Positions 56,490 to 64,000 of a DNA stretch of 64,000 bases are shown here, one piece after another. Made by a program: the position numbers and the translations under genes. The stretch spans positions 20,981,925 to 21,045,924 of the forward strand of contig CM042181.1 of the NCBI GenBank assembly GCA_023376005.1. The letters are read 5' to 3'. The number at the start of each line of letters is the position of its first letter. Position 1 is the stretch's first letter. The notes under the pieces were generated by a model. That model did no database searches. It was given only the letters and a program-made list of their open reading frames with translations, and had not been told where the DNA came from. The DNA is from Doryteuthis pealeii (taxonomy: Eukaryota > Mollusca > Cephalopoda > Myopsida > Loliginidae).

Positions 56490-56555
56490 TTTACTATTAT
56501 AAATTTATTTCAGCTGGTACCTTTTATAAAAGAGACCAGTTTCATCAGATAACCA
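56490..56555 (-). ncRNA. hammerhead ribozyme, palindromic helix III
   Basis: On the minus strand CTGATGA (56548-56542) is followed by helix II AACTGGT/ACCAGCT with a loop that can itself pair (CTTTTATAAAAG), then GAAA (56511-56508), palindrome TAAATTTA (56507-56500) and TA (56499-56498). Predicted cleavage is after this A. Helix I pairs TTAT before the core with ATAG after the cleavage site (three Watson-Crick pairs plus a wobble). All core residues are intact. (TA)n lies close by at 56453-56473, and the 91-codon frame across it is not a gene. Confidence 0.65.
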
Positions 56556-56569
56556 TCACATAATGGAGA

Positions 56570-56800
56570 AAGATTAAAAAAAAACCCTTCTTTTGCTGTG
56601 GACTCCTCTTTATTTAAAATACCATATTTACTTATGAATTAATAAAAATAAGAACAATGTATGAAATTGATTATTTTCATACATTGAGCTCTCCTGGGGA
56701 CTTGAAAAAATCCTTATATCTATAGGTGTGCATCTGTATGGGCATGTATTGTGGATATATGGAGCATAAAGGAGGTCCCAAATAGAATCATTCACAACTC
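56570..56800. other. unassigned sequence
   Basis: Nothing recognised except CATACATTGAGCTCTCC near 56680, which matches the start of the window and 1190. Confidence 0.4.
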
Positions 56801-56805
56801 ACCTG

Positions 56806-56808
<3 letters not shown>

Positions 56809-56855
<47 letters not shown>
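56809..56855. repeat. (TA)n
   Basis: An uninterrupted (TA)n run adjoining the next ribozyme-bearing segment. Confidence 0.95.
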
Positions 56856-56859
<4 letters not shown>

Positions 56860-56877
56860 ATAAACCTAATGAGGCAG

Positions 56878-56925
56878 ATAAACCTACTAAAAGTTTCGCT
56901 TAGTGCTCTTCAGGGCTAAGATCCG
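56878..56925 (-). ncRNA. hammerhead ribozyme, minimal helix III hairpin
   Basis: On the minus strand CTGAAGA (56913-56907) fits CTGANGA. Helix II is GC-ACTAA-GC (56906-56898), two pairs with a 5-nt loop. GAAA (56897-56894) is followed by CTTTTAG, which can form two pairs around TTT, then TA with predicted cleavage after A. Helix I pairs AGCC before the core with GGTT after the cleavage site (C-G, C-G, G-T, A-T). Very short helices suggest dimeric action or tertiary stabilisation. Confidence 0.6.
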
Positions 56926-57014
56926 ACTCTACTTATTTGCTCTACTTAGGTATTGAGCACTTTTTACTTATTAGCTTTAGTTTCCTGGCGGTTTTGTACG
57001 AATATATATCTTAT

Positions 57015-57272
57015 ATATATATATATATGCATATAAATTGTTTTTTCTTTTGGCCAAAATCTTGTACTAATAGATTATTTTTTTGTTGGTACGATTATCT
57101 TGGTCTTTTCTTTTTTCCAAAAATTTTTTTCTTCCCGGTTGATGTTTGGTAGTATATTTTTTCAATCAAACTATTTGCTGGTTTTTTTCTCACCGCGAGG
57201 ATTTAACAAGTTTGGTATATTAGATTATATATATATATATATATATATATAAGAAATTTGAAAAAACAAGTG
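57015..57272. other. (TA)n runs and unassigned DNA
   Basis: (TA)n at 57013-57036 and 57225-57252. The intervening 71-codon frame (56937-57152) is AT-rich and unrecognised. Confidence 0.5.
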
Positions 57273-57505
57273 TTCCAAAAATAAGATGAATTTATTTATC
57301 GACGCTTAAACATTTCAGTTTCTTTAAACCTTCATCAGGATGTATTATGGGGTGAAGAAATTAATGGATGTTTTATAGATGACAGGAGATAATACATAAT
57401 ACCCCATAATACATCCTGATGAAGGTTTAAAGAAACCAAAACGTTGAAGCGTCGATAAATAAATTCATCTTATTTTGGAACACTTGTTTTTTCAAATTTC
57501 TTAAT
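57250..57505. repeat. fold-back element with near-hammerhead centre
   Basis: Arms about 57252-57352 and 57400-57505 are complementary (AAGAAATTTGAAAAAACAAG, AAGATGAATTTATTTATCGA, CGCTTAAAC, CTTCATCAGGATGTATTATG). A (TA)n run lies on the left. Confidence 0.75.
57411..57460 (+). ncRNA. hammerhead with one core substitution
   Basis: CTGATGA (57416-57422), helix II GGTTT/AAACC (57424-57437), then AAAA (57438-57441) where GAAA is expected, near-hairpin CGTTGAAGCG (57442-57451), and TC (57452-57453) giving a GTC cleavage triplet. Helix I pairs ATC with GAT. The G12-to-A change should abolish or greatly reduce cleavage. Confidence 0.5.
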
Positions 57506-57645
57506 ATTATCGGATTTATTTCCATATTTATTCCCATATATATATATATATGTATGTTGTAGAGGGATCCACGTATGCTTCTTAGTTGATATATGTGTAT
57601 TTATATATATATATATTAGTGATATGGCTATTTTCAGCCGACAAT

Positions 57646-57930
57646 ATTTGGGAGAATATGTGTTTTTAACTGAAGTCGAACCTAATTTATGAAAGTTAAT
57701 TAATTAATAATTAATTAATTAGGCGGGATTACCTATTTAAATTTAAGGCTAAACAAATCGAGAAAAATCAATCTCTGTATGTATAGGCCGAAATGTACAT
57801 ACAGAGATTGATTTTTCTCGATTTGTTTAGCCTTAAATTTAAATAGGTAATCCCGCCTAATTAATTAATTATTAATTAATTAACTTTCATAAATTAGGTT
57901 CGACTTCAGTTAAAAACACATATTCTCCCA
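57646..57930. repeat. fold-back of the 0.2-0.7-kb Penelope-like family
   Basis: Near-perfect arms (GGAGAATATGTGTTTTTAAC, AAGTCGAACCTAATTTATGA, GGCGGGATTACCTATTTAAA, AATCAATCTCTGTATGTA) meet at about 57783. They are the same sequence as 201-353 and 571-730. The centre retains GGCCGAAATGTACATACAGAG (57786-57806), the 3' half of the ribozyme at 527-570, without its CTGATGA and the 5' strand of helix II. Confidence 0.85.
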
Positions 57931-57939
57931 TATATATAT

Positions 57940-58100
57940 TAGGTATGAAATTTAAGAAATGTTAAGTTTCATTTTATTATTTATATAACCAGTCTATCCG
58001 TTCTGAAGAAGGGGCACAAACAGACCTTAAAATCCAACGAAATAAAATTAAACTTAACATTCAAAAACTGAGTTTCTTATATTTCATACCTAATGCTTCA
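57940..58100. repeat. fold-back element with CTGAAGA and CGAAA
   Basis: Arms about 57943-57985 and 58040-58095 are complementary (TAGGTATGAAAT, AAGAAATGTTAAGTTT). CTGAAGA (58003-58009) and GAAA (58039-58042) occur in the right order, but helix II is weak (GGGG...CC) and no TH follows helix III. A decayed hammerhead. Confidence 0.5.
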
Positions 58101-58119
58101 TACTAAATCCCAATATATA

Positions 58120-58127
58120 TTATAAAC

Positions 58128-58174
<47 letters not shown>

Positions 58175-58182
58175 ATATGAGT
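58120..58182. repeat. (TA)n
   Basis: A long (TA)n with one slip, next to the following fold-back. Confidence 0.95.
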
Positions 58183-58189
58183 ATAGATA

Positions 58190-58450
58190 AAAGGATATGA
58201 AAACACACAATATGCTGTTAAAGGGAAAATATTTTATATCATATTCATAGCTAATATTGAACAATATTTTTTTATAAAAATCATCTTCAGAGCTTGTTTT
58301 ACTCCGGACTTAACAAGAGCGGAGAAGTCCAGAGTAAAAAACAAGCTCTGAAGATGATTTTTATAAATCAAAATATTGTTCAATATTAGCTATGAATATG
58401 ATATAAAATATTTTCATTTTAACAGCATTGTGTGTTTTCATATCCTTTCA
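58190..58450. repeat. fold-back element
   Basis: Arms about 58195-58310 and 58325-58450 are complementary (AAAGGATATGAAAACACACA, ATATTCATAGCTAATATTGA, AAAATCATCTTCAGAGCTTG). The centre is a small inner hairpin (CTCCGGACTTAACAAGAG...CGGAGAAGTCCAGAG). Confidence 0.8.
58343..58400 (+). ncRNA. hammerhead with one core substitution, second example
   Basis: CTGAAGA (58348-58354), helix II GATTT/AAATC (58356-58369), AAAA (58370-58373) in place of GAAA, palindromic TATTGTTCAATA, then TT and AGCTATG. Helix I can pair AGCT with AGCT. The only core defect is again the first G of GAAA, as at 57411-57460. Confidence 0.5.
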
Positions 58451-58499
58451 TCTCCACTTCAGATGCAAAAACAACCTCCTTGGTCTAGTGCTAGTGAAA

Positions 58500-58545
58500 A
58501 TAGCAATAATAATAATAATGAAGTTTATTGTGTACAGTGCTCAGG
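58500..58545 (-). mobile_element. SINE 3'-tail fragment
   Basis: AATAATAATGAAGTTTATTG followed by TGTACAGTGCTCAGG is the SINE tail in reverse. It joins directly to GAGTGGTAGTATCTGTTAGG, a LINE-tail repeat. Confidence 0.6.
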
Positions 58546-58720
58546 AGTGGTAGTATCTGTTAGGGTCCTATCTATGGGTTGAATAGAAGAAAATGAGTTT
58601 AAAAATTTGTTTAAAAAATTGATTTAAAAAAAGAAAGAATTTCCAATACCTATCAAGAATGGGCATAAAATAACCCAACAAGGATTGACATGCTATTAAA
58701 ACCAACCAACCAACCAACTC
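58546..58720 (+). repeat. LINE-tail repeat fragment
   Basis: GTTAGGGTCCTATCTATGGG and AATAACCCAACAAGGATTGA, ending in (CCAA)n. Confidence 0.65.
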
Positions 58721-59000
58721 ATAAAGTGTTAAGTATGTGGCCGCTATCCTTGGCTAGTTGTAAAGAACTTTAAGTAAATAAGGAGTTATAGAATCCTTTG
58801 GTAAGTGAATAAGTCCTGTGATATAATCCTATGTACTGTCGTCCACGAAGGCTTAAAGCAATGTGTGTAGGTATGACCAGAACAGCCAGTATAAGTAACA
58901 ATATCAGCAGCAGAGTACTGCCAGTGATTGGCCAAGAAGTTGGTCACATGACTATCGCCCAGTCTATAAATAAGAGTGGGCGTCTAGCACACACCTTATA
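58721..59000 (+). promoter_or_regulatory. insertion with promoter-like end
   Basis: About 280 bp interrupt the tail repeat. TGATTGGCCAAGAAG (about 58926; CCAAT-type) and AGTCTATAAATAAGAGTGGG (about 58960; TATA box) suggest an LTR-type promoter. No target duplication could be fixed because both sides are AACC-rich tail sequence. The 65-codon frame is not recognised. Confidence 0.35.
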
Positions 59001-59029
59001 TCCACAAAAATTTCAACATAAAGAATGAA

Positions 59030-59490
59030 TAATACAATGTCTTTAGCATAAAATAACCCAACAAGGATTGACATGCCATAAAACCCAACCAACCATCAAG
59101 AATGAATAAAACAAAACGTCTTTGGCATAAAATAACCCAACAAGGGTTGACATGCCATAAAAACCAACCAACCAAGAATGAATAAAACAAAATGTCTTTA
59201 GCATAAAATAACCCAACAAGGGTTGAAACGCCATAAAACCCAACCAACCACCAAGAATGAATAAAACAAAAATGTCTTTAGCATAAAATAACCCAACAAG
59301 GGTTGAAACGCCATAAAACCCAACCAACCACCAAGAATGAATAAAACAAAATGTCTTTAGCATAAAATAACCCAACAAGGGTTGACATGACATAAAATCC
59401 AACCAACCATCAAGAATGAATAAAACAAAATGTCTTTAGCATAAAATAACCCAACAAGGATTGACATGCCATAAAAACCAACCAACCATC
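59030..59490 (+). repeat. tandemly amplified LINE tail, about 78-bp units
   Basis: About six units: AATGAATAAAACAAAATGTC, TTTAGCATAAAATAACCCAA, CAAGGGTTGACATGCCATAA and AACCAACCAACC. The 119- and 83-codon minus-strand frames translate this minisatellite. Confidence 0.9.
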
Positions 59491-59940
59491 AGCAGAAATG
59501 CTAACTTTTGCAAATAAAGACCGAACAATTACAACCATATTGAATACCGATTTACGAATAAAAGTGAATGAAATAACGAGACTAGAGTTTGAACTCTCTT
59601 ACTATGTGGCTGCAATTTAGCATATTAACCACTCCCCCATGAAATTTGATAACAGCATTAAAAGTCTGTCTGTGTGTCGACATGAAGAAACTGACTCCAG
59701 ATTTTTAATGTTGTGTCCTTTTACTGGGGAATGTTCCAAGTCTCTTGGGTTTATCCCCCGATTCCTGTCCCTGCTTCCACTAGATCCTCCTGATTAAATC
59801 TGACTGCTTCTCTCCCTCTCCCCCTTCCTTTCAGCTGTGCCCTACTTTTGACCCCCCCCCCTCCCACACCTTTTTCCAATTTCTTTTCCATCAGCAGAAG
59901 TACCCCTAAAACCCACCAGAACTGGAACCACCCACCTTGC
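59491..59940. other. unassigned DNA before the TTTC array
   Basis: No gene is seen. The last 200 bp are pyrimidine-rich (CTTCTCTCCCTCTCCCCCTTCC). Confidence 0.4.
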
Positions 59941-60900
59941 AATTTCTTTTCTTTTTTCTTTCTTTCTTTTTTTTCTTTCTTTTTTTCTTTCTTTCTTTTT
60001 TTCTTTCTTTTCTTTTTTTTTTCTTTCTTTCTTTTTTTTTTTTTCTTTCTTTCTTTCTTTCTTTCTTTTTTTCTTTTTTCTTTTTTCTTTCTTTCTTTTT
60101 TCTTTTCTTTCTTTTTTCTTTTCTTTTTTCTTTTTCTTTTTTCTTTCTTTTTCTTTCTTTCTTTTTTTTTCTTTCTTTTTTTCTTTCTTTTTTTTTCTTT
60201 CTTTTTTTCTTTCTTTTTCTTTCTTTTTTCTTTTTTCTTTCTTTCTTTTTTCTTTTTTTCTTTCTTTCTTTTTCTTTTTTTTTTTTTTTTTCTTTCTTTT
60301 AGTCTCGTTTTTTTTCTTTTTCTTTTTCTCACCCCAAAAGAAAAGAAATCTCTTTCTTTTTTTTCTTTCTTTTTTTTCTTTCTTTCTTTCTTTTTTCTTT
60401 CTTTTTTTTCATTCTTTCTTTCTTTTTTTTCTTCTTTCTTTTTCTTTCTTTCTATTTTTCTTCTTTTTTTTCTTTCTTTCTTTCTTTTTCTTTTTTTCTT
60501 TCTTTTTTTTTTTTCTTTTTTCTTTCTTTCTTTTTTTCTTTTTTTTCTTTCTTTTTTTTCTTTCTTTTTTTTCTTTCTTCTTTTTTCTTTCTTTCTTTTT
60601 CTTCTTTCTTTTTTTTCTTTCTTTTTCTTTCTTTTTCTTTCTTTTTTTCTTTCTTTCTTTTTCTTTCTTTCTTTTTTCTTTCTTTCTTTTTTCTTTTTTT
60701 TTTTCTTTTTTTCTTTCTTTTTTCTTTCTTTCTTTTTTTTTTCTTTTTTTTCTTTCTTTTTTCTTTCTTTCTTTTTTTTCTTTCTTTTTTTCTTTCTTTT
60801 TTTCTTTCTTTTTTTCTTTCTTTCTTTTTTCTTTTTTCTTTCTTTCTTTTTCTTTTCTTTTTTTCTTTTTTTTCTTTTCTTTAGTCTCGTTTTTTCTTTT
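59940..60900 (+). repeat. (TTTC)n pyrimidine array with internal duplication
   Basis: About 960 bp of TTTC/TTTTTC variants. TTTAGTCTCGTTTTTT...CTCACCCCAAAAGAAAAGAA occurs at 60298-60350 and 60882-60930, 585 bp apart, so the array grew by a segmental duplication. Frames of Phe-Ser-Leu or Lys-Arg-Glu are not genes. Confidence 0.95.
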
Positions 60901-60930
60901 TCTTTTTCTCACCCCAAAAGAAAAGAAATC

Positions 60931-61180
60931 TCCATATTAATTCTCCATTCCAGCCAAAAGAACTGTATCAGATGCTGATAGGTACGCATCCTGCATCCCT
61001 GACACTCAAAAATCTAAAATGACACAATAAAATAATATCCATGCATCCCATTGTTTTTCTTTTTTCTTCTCTCACCATTTCAAGTTAACTGTAAATACAT
61101 TTCAATAGTTTCTTAGAAATGAATTACATAGGATAGGTTACAAGGTAGAAGTTAGATGGCTTTAGTTGGGACCCATAAAT
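60931..61180. other. unassigned spacer
   Basis: Nothing recognised. Confidence 0.4.
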
Positions 61181-61770
61181 TTTCCCGCCCGTCGGCTGGG
61201 GCATTAGAATGCACTTCTGCAGAGGGGTAAGACTCCCCCAATGGGACCACCTGTTGGCCGTGGGTGGTGACCCGTGATACTTAAGGATAGAACCCAGGTG
61301 GATGAGCAGTCCATGACTCGCAATACTCCACTTAGACCCTTACTTAGGCTAGACGGCCAGTTGGAGAGACCCCCTCCAATCAATCGGCTGGTCACGTCAA
61401 TCCCTAGCACCTATATGATTTTCCCAACCCTATTGCCCTTATGGCAAGCCCCAACCCCTTTTTATCATGTGGGTGCTAGAAGGCGGTGACTGAGGGTCTA
61501 CATGTCCTGGGAATGACGTTAAACTCTATCTGATGGCGAGGTTCCAGTTTTGGAGGTTTGGGGAATGTGGAGCACCCCTTCATCACTATTGCTCCCTGGT
61601 CCACTCTGACCCGGAGTGGTAGTACCTGTTAGGGTCCCATCTATGGGTTGAATAGAAAAACATGAGTTTATAAACAAAATTGTATTATGCATTAAGAATG
61701 AATTTATTTCACAACTTTGTCGGCATTAAATGACCCACCGAGGTTGATATGCCGTAAAACAAAACAAACC
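61180..61770 (+). repeat. LINE-tail repeat, best-preserved copy
   Basis: A full-length uninterrupted copy from AATGCACTTCTGCAGAGGGG to GATATGCCGTAAAACAAAAC. It serves as reference for the interrupted copies at 12.9, 22.4 and 23.0 kb. Frames of 68-71 codons in both directions are shared artefacts. Confidence 0.7.
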
Positions 61771-61779
61771 AGACCATAT

Positions 61780-61995
61780 ATTTCCTACTGTTAGCCTGAG
61801 CGCTTTCGACTGCTTCCTCAGTCATCATCATGGGGTATATGAGTTTGTTTTAGTTCGTGCTTTTTAGGTCTCTTATCTTAACATAGATAATAGACCTAAA
61901 AAACACGAACTAAAACCAACTCGTATACCCCATGATGACGACTGAGGAAGCAGTCGAAAGCGCTTGGGCTAACAGTATAGGAAATATCCTATTTA
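61780..61995. repeat. fold-back element with hammerhead-like remnants
   Basis: Arms about 61782-61880 and 61890-61992 are complementary (GAGCGCTTTCGACTGCTTCC, CATCATGGGGTATA, TAGTTCGTGCTTTTTAGGTC). The right arm reads CATGATGACGACTGAGGAAG then CAGTCGAAAGCGC: a strong hairpin followed by GAAA, but ATGATGA replaces CTGATGA. Confidence 0.7.
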
Positions 61996-62047
61996 GATTC
62001 GATCCAACCACCAGAAAGATAGCCAAACGACTGTAAAAAGACACAAA

Positions 62048-62688
62048 TCTTATTATAATGGAGATTGTGTGTTTTTCTGTCTGTAACCGAAACTATATTA
62101 CTACTCAAGTCACAATTCCCTTAATTATTTACGTCAAATTTTCCATGATTTCATTCTTTTAAACCTTCAGTTATTAATAAAAATTGTTTTACATTATTAA
62201 TACTGTTGACCATATCTACGTACTAATAACATGAAATTGTATTTATATATACAACAAAATAGCGGTTTACAGTTTGAACGAGAAGGCTAATTTGCATATT
62301 GATATTTAAAATTTTATTTTAATAAATATGTGCTTGGTATTATTGATTTCTAATTGTTTGGTTTTATCTTAAGAAATATAAACAAAAATCTCGTGGATAA
62401 ATCTTATAATAAATTTATTTACAAGAAGAAATAACTGTAATATTGTCCTTTACTTCCTATTTTAACTAAATAGTTAAATTAGGAAAAGTTACCAATGAAA
62501 GAGGGGAGTAATGGAAAATGATGGAATAGTTAGTTTCAAAGTTGTTCTATTTTTCGATTATACCCCTTCTGTCGCAGATCTTTTTATCTGCATTCTTAGT
62601 CAGTTTCATTAGCCTTTCTAATTTAATATGATATTTTATTATATCAAAACTTAAATACTTGCACCCGGAGGGTGCATATATTTGCTAG
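62048..62688 (+). mobile_element. non-autonomous Helitron, family 1 (complete ends)
   Basis: It starts TCTTATTATAATGGAGATTG after an A. It ends with hairpin GCACCCGGAGGGTGC, ATATATTTG and CTAG (62685-62688) followed by T. Length 641 bp. It has the cleanest hairpin and is a good reference for the family. Confidence 0.85.
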
Positions 62689-62784
62689 TACAAATAATGA
62701 AGAAGTACTTCGTGCTGTTCAATAACACATGCCTGAAAAATAATTTGCTGTCAAAATACACAACAATATATATATATATATATA

Positions 62785-63240
62785 TATGAGGAAAAAATGA
62801 GTAAAGAAAAGAAATGTAGATGGATAAAAATGAATTTTATCGATATCACTTTTAATCGATATCACTTACACATTTGTTTCGGTCCGTTTATCAAAATGTA
62901 TACGGATTTACGTTATTATTATTATTAAAATAATCAGATGGAGTTGAAATGATGATAATAATACCAACTCAAAAAATAAAAATTATACTCCGATGAAGGT
63001 CGGTAAAATCTGTGTACGGAACATTTTATACATTTTTCCTATTATTATTATCAGCATTATTTCAACTTCATCTGATTATTTTAATAATAATAATAATAAT
63101 AATAGCGTAAATCCGTATACATTTTGATAAACAGACCGAAACACATGTGTAAGTGATATCGATTAAAAGTGATATCGATAAAATTCATTTTTATCCATCT
63201 ACATTTCTTTTCTTTACTCATTTTTTCCTCATATTGTCGG
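62785..63240. repeat. fold-back element with hammerhead 3' half
   Basis: Arms about 62787-62935 and 63045-63232 are complementary (GAGGAAAAAATGAGTAAAGA, TCGATATCACTTTTAATCGA, CGTATAC, (TTA)n). The right arm has GACCGAAACACATGTGTAAG: GAAA (63138-63141), palindrome CACATGTG (63142-63149) and TA, again the GAAA-palindrome-TA layout. The centre has CCGATGAAGGTCGG, a mutated core. The 80-codon frame (63169-63411) is not a gene. Confidence 0.7.
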
Positions 63241-63249
63241 ATTCATTTT

Positions 63250-63480
63250 CCATTCTCACATATATATATTTTGCACTTTTACGTGTGTGTTAAAAGTCTA
63301 ATAAATATTAAATTCTTTCTGACGTACTGCTATTTAAAGATTATAATTCGATTCCTGGTGAGATTCTGGCCCATAAACATTTGCTGTCGTATCGTTTGTC
63401 CCCTTTTTTGACAAATTTGCAATGTTTAATCTAAATGTCCACGAAAACGGCTAATTTGTCCCACTGTTCACTCCAGGGTC
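63250..63480. other. unassigned sequence
   Basis: Nothing recognised. Confidence 0.4.
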
Positions 63481-63760
63481 AACGTGGAGCTGGGTGCAAT
63501 GACAATGAAGGGGTACTCCACAAACTAAACTAGGGCCATATAAAGTGTAAGTTCAACTAATTTCGAAATTGATATAGTTTTACCAACTCCGACTCCAGTG
63601 AACCTGTAATTGCTTCTGAGTCCACAGCCCTGAGTACTACCACTATGCCACATTTCTCAGAGCTGCAGAATTGGAGCCTCACCACCATATGCAGTTTAAT
63701 TCAGGACCCCGCTTTTTGGGTAGGTGGGGGGGGGGGTCTTACTCCCCTGCAGAGGATCTA
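63480..63760 (-). repeat. LINE-tail repeat, inverted and degraded
   Basis: The minus strand carries the AGTGGTAGTACTCAGGGC, CTGCAGAATTGGAGCC-complement and ATGCAGTTTAATT-type blocks in the family's order. A run of ten or more G lies near 63726. Confidence 0.5.
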
Positions 63761-63764
63761 TCTG

Positions 63765-64000
63765 TTAGTCTGTTCATATCTATCTATCTATCTCTATTCA
63801 TATCTATCTATCTATCTATCTCTGTTTGTTCATATCTATCTATCTCTGTCTGTTCATATCTATCTATCTCTGTCTGTTCATATCTATCTATCTCTGTTTG
63901 TTCATATCTATCTATCTCTGTTCATATCTATCTATCTATCCTCTGTCTTTCATATCTATCTATCTATCTCTGTCTGTTCATATCTATCTATCTATCTCTG
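63765..64000 (+). repeat. (TATC)n with CTCTGTCTGTTCATATC motif
   Basis: TATC runs alternate with CTCTGT(C/T)TGTTCAT. The TGTTCAT motif recalls the conserved unit of the CT array at 21.3-22.4 kb. The array runs off the window end. Confidence 0.9.

Noticed and set aside
58996..59402. Membrane-protein-like minus-strand frames of 83 and 119 codons
   Set aside because: They repeat every 26 residues because they translate the LINE-tail minisatellite.
59751..60978. Long frames of Phe/Ser/Leu or Lys/Arg/Glu (193-376 codons)
   Set aside because: They translate the TTTC microsatellite in both directions.

Overview
This window looks like AT-rich, repeat-saturated nuclear DNA from an animal, most likely a cephalopod mollusc and probably an octopus. 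That is an inference. It rests on tRNA-derived SINEs, LINE fragments, long (TCTA)n, (TAA)n and (TTTC)n microsatellites, interstitial CCCTAA motifs, and the recurring GGGAG(A/G)TAA(C/T) motif I associate with mollusc genomes. I found no intact protein-coding gene, rRNA or functional tRNA. The only recognisable protein remains are a broken retrocopy of ribosomal protein S23 and two LINE fragments (about 29.6-31.3 kb).

Layout. 0.2-4.3 kb: Penelope-like direct repeats with a hammerhead ribozyme, several fold-back elements, and a Helitron carrying a nested retroposon. 4.73-9.33 kb: a near-complete palindrome of about 4.6 kb ending at the only N. 9.3-15.6 kb: SINEs, a solo LTR and tandemly amplified repeat tails. 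15.6-19.7 kb: a decayed tandem array invaded by a Helitron, a hAT-like MITE and terminal-inverted-repeat (TIR) elements carrying telomere-like cores. 20.1-25.7 kb: simple-sequence arrays, LINE-tail repeats, an LTR-like insertion and a SINE. 26.0-28.2 kb: hAT-like foldbacks. 28.5-31.3 kb: SINEs, the LINE fragments and the S23 pseudogene. 31.4-37.4 kb: a 119-bp satellite and a 1.5-kb TCTA array. 37.5-45.1 kb: a mostly single-copy patch, then Helitrons, solo LTRs, SINEs and MITEs. 45.1-54.1 kb: a second giant inverted repeat with arrayed arms and an AT-rich loop. 55.1-56.2 kb: an anomalous block of almost pure G+C. 56.2-58.5 kb: a cluster of fold-backs with hammerhead motifs. 58.5-64 kb: LINE-tail minisatellites, a TTTC array, another Helitron and more fold-backs.

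The strongest theme is a set of hammerhead ribozyme (HHR) motifs at the centres or edges of fold-back repeats flanked by (TA)n. The best three share CTGANGA, helix II, GAAA, a very short helix III and then TA. In two of them helix III is a palindrome (TGTACA, TAAATTTA), so it would pair between two molecules; in the third it can form a tiny hairpin. This matches the small dimer-cleaving hammerheads described in Penelope-like retroelements. Several other fold-backs hold decayed versions.

A second theme is a readable transposition record. Helitron copies share 5' TC ends and a 3' hairpin-CTAG end, and nested insertions show target-site duplications (TSDs). A LINE 3' tail also recurs on tRNA-derived SINEs, suggesting a LINE/SINE partnership. 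All identities, folds and copy numbers were judged by eye.
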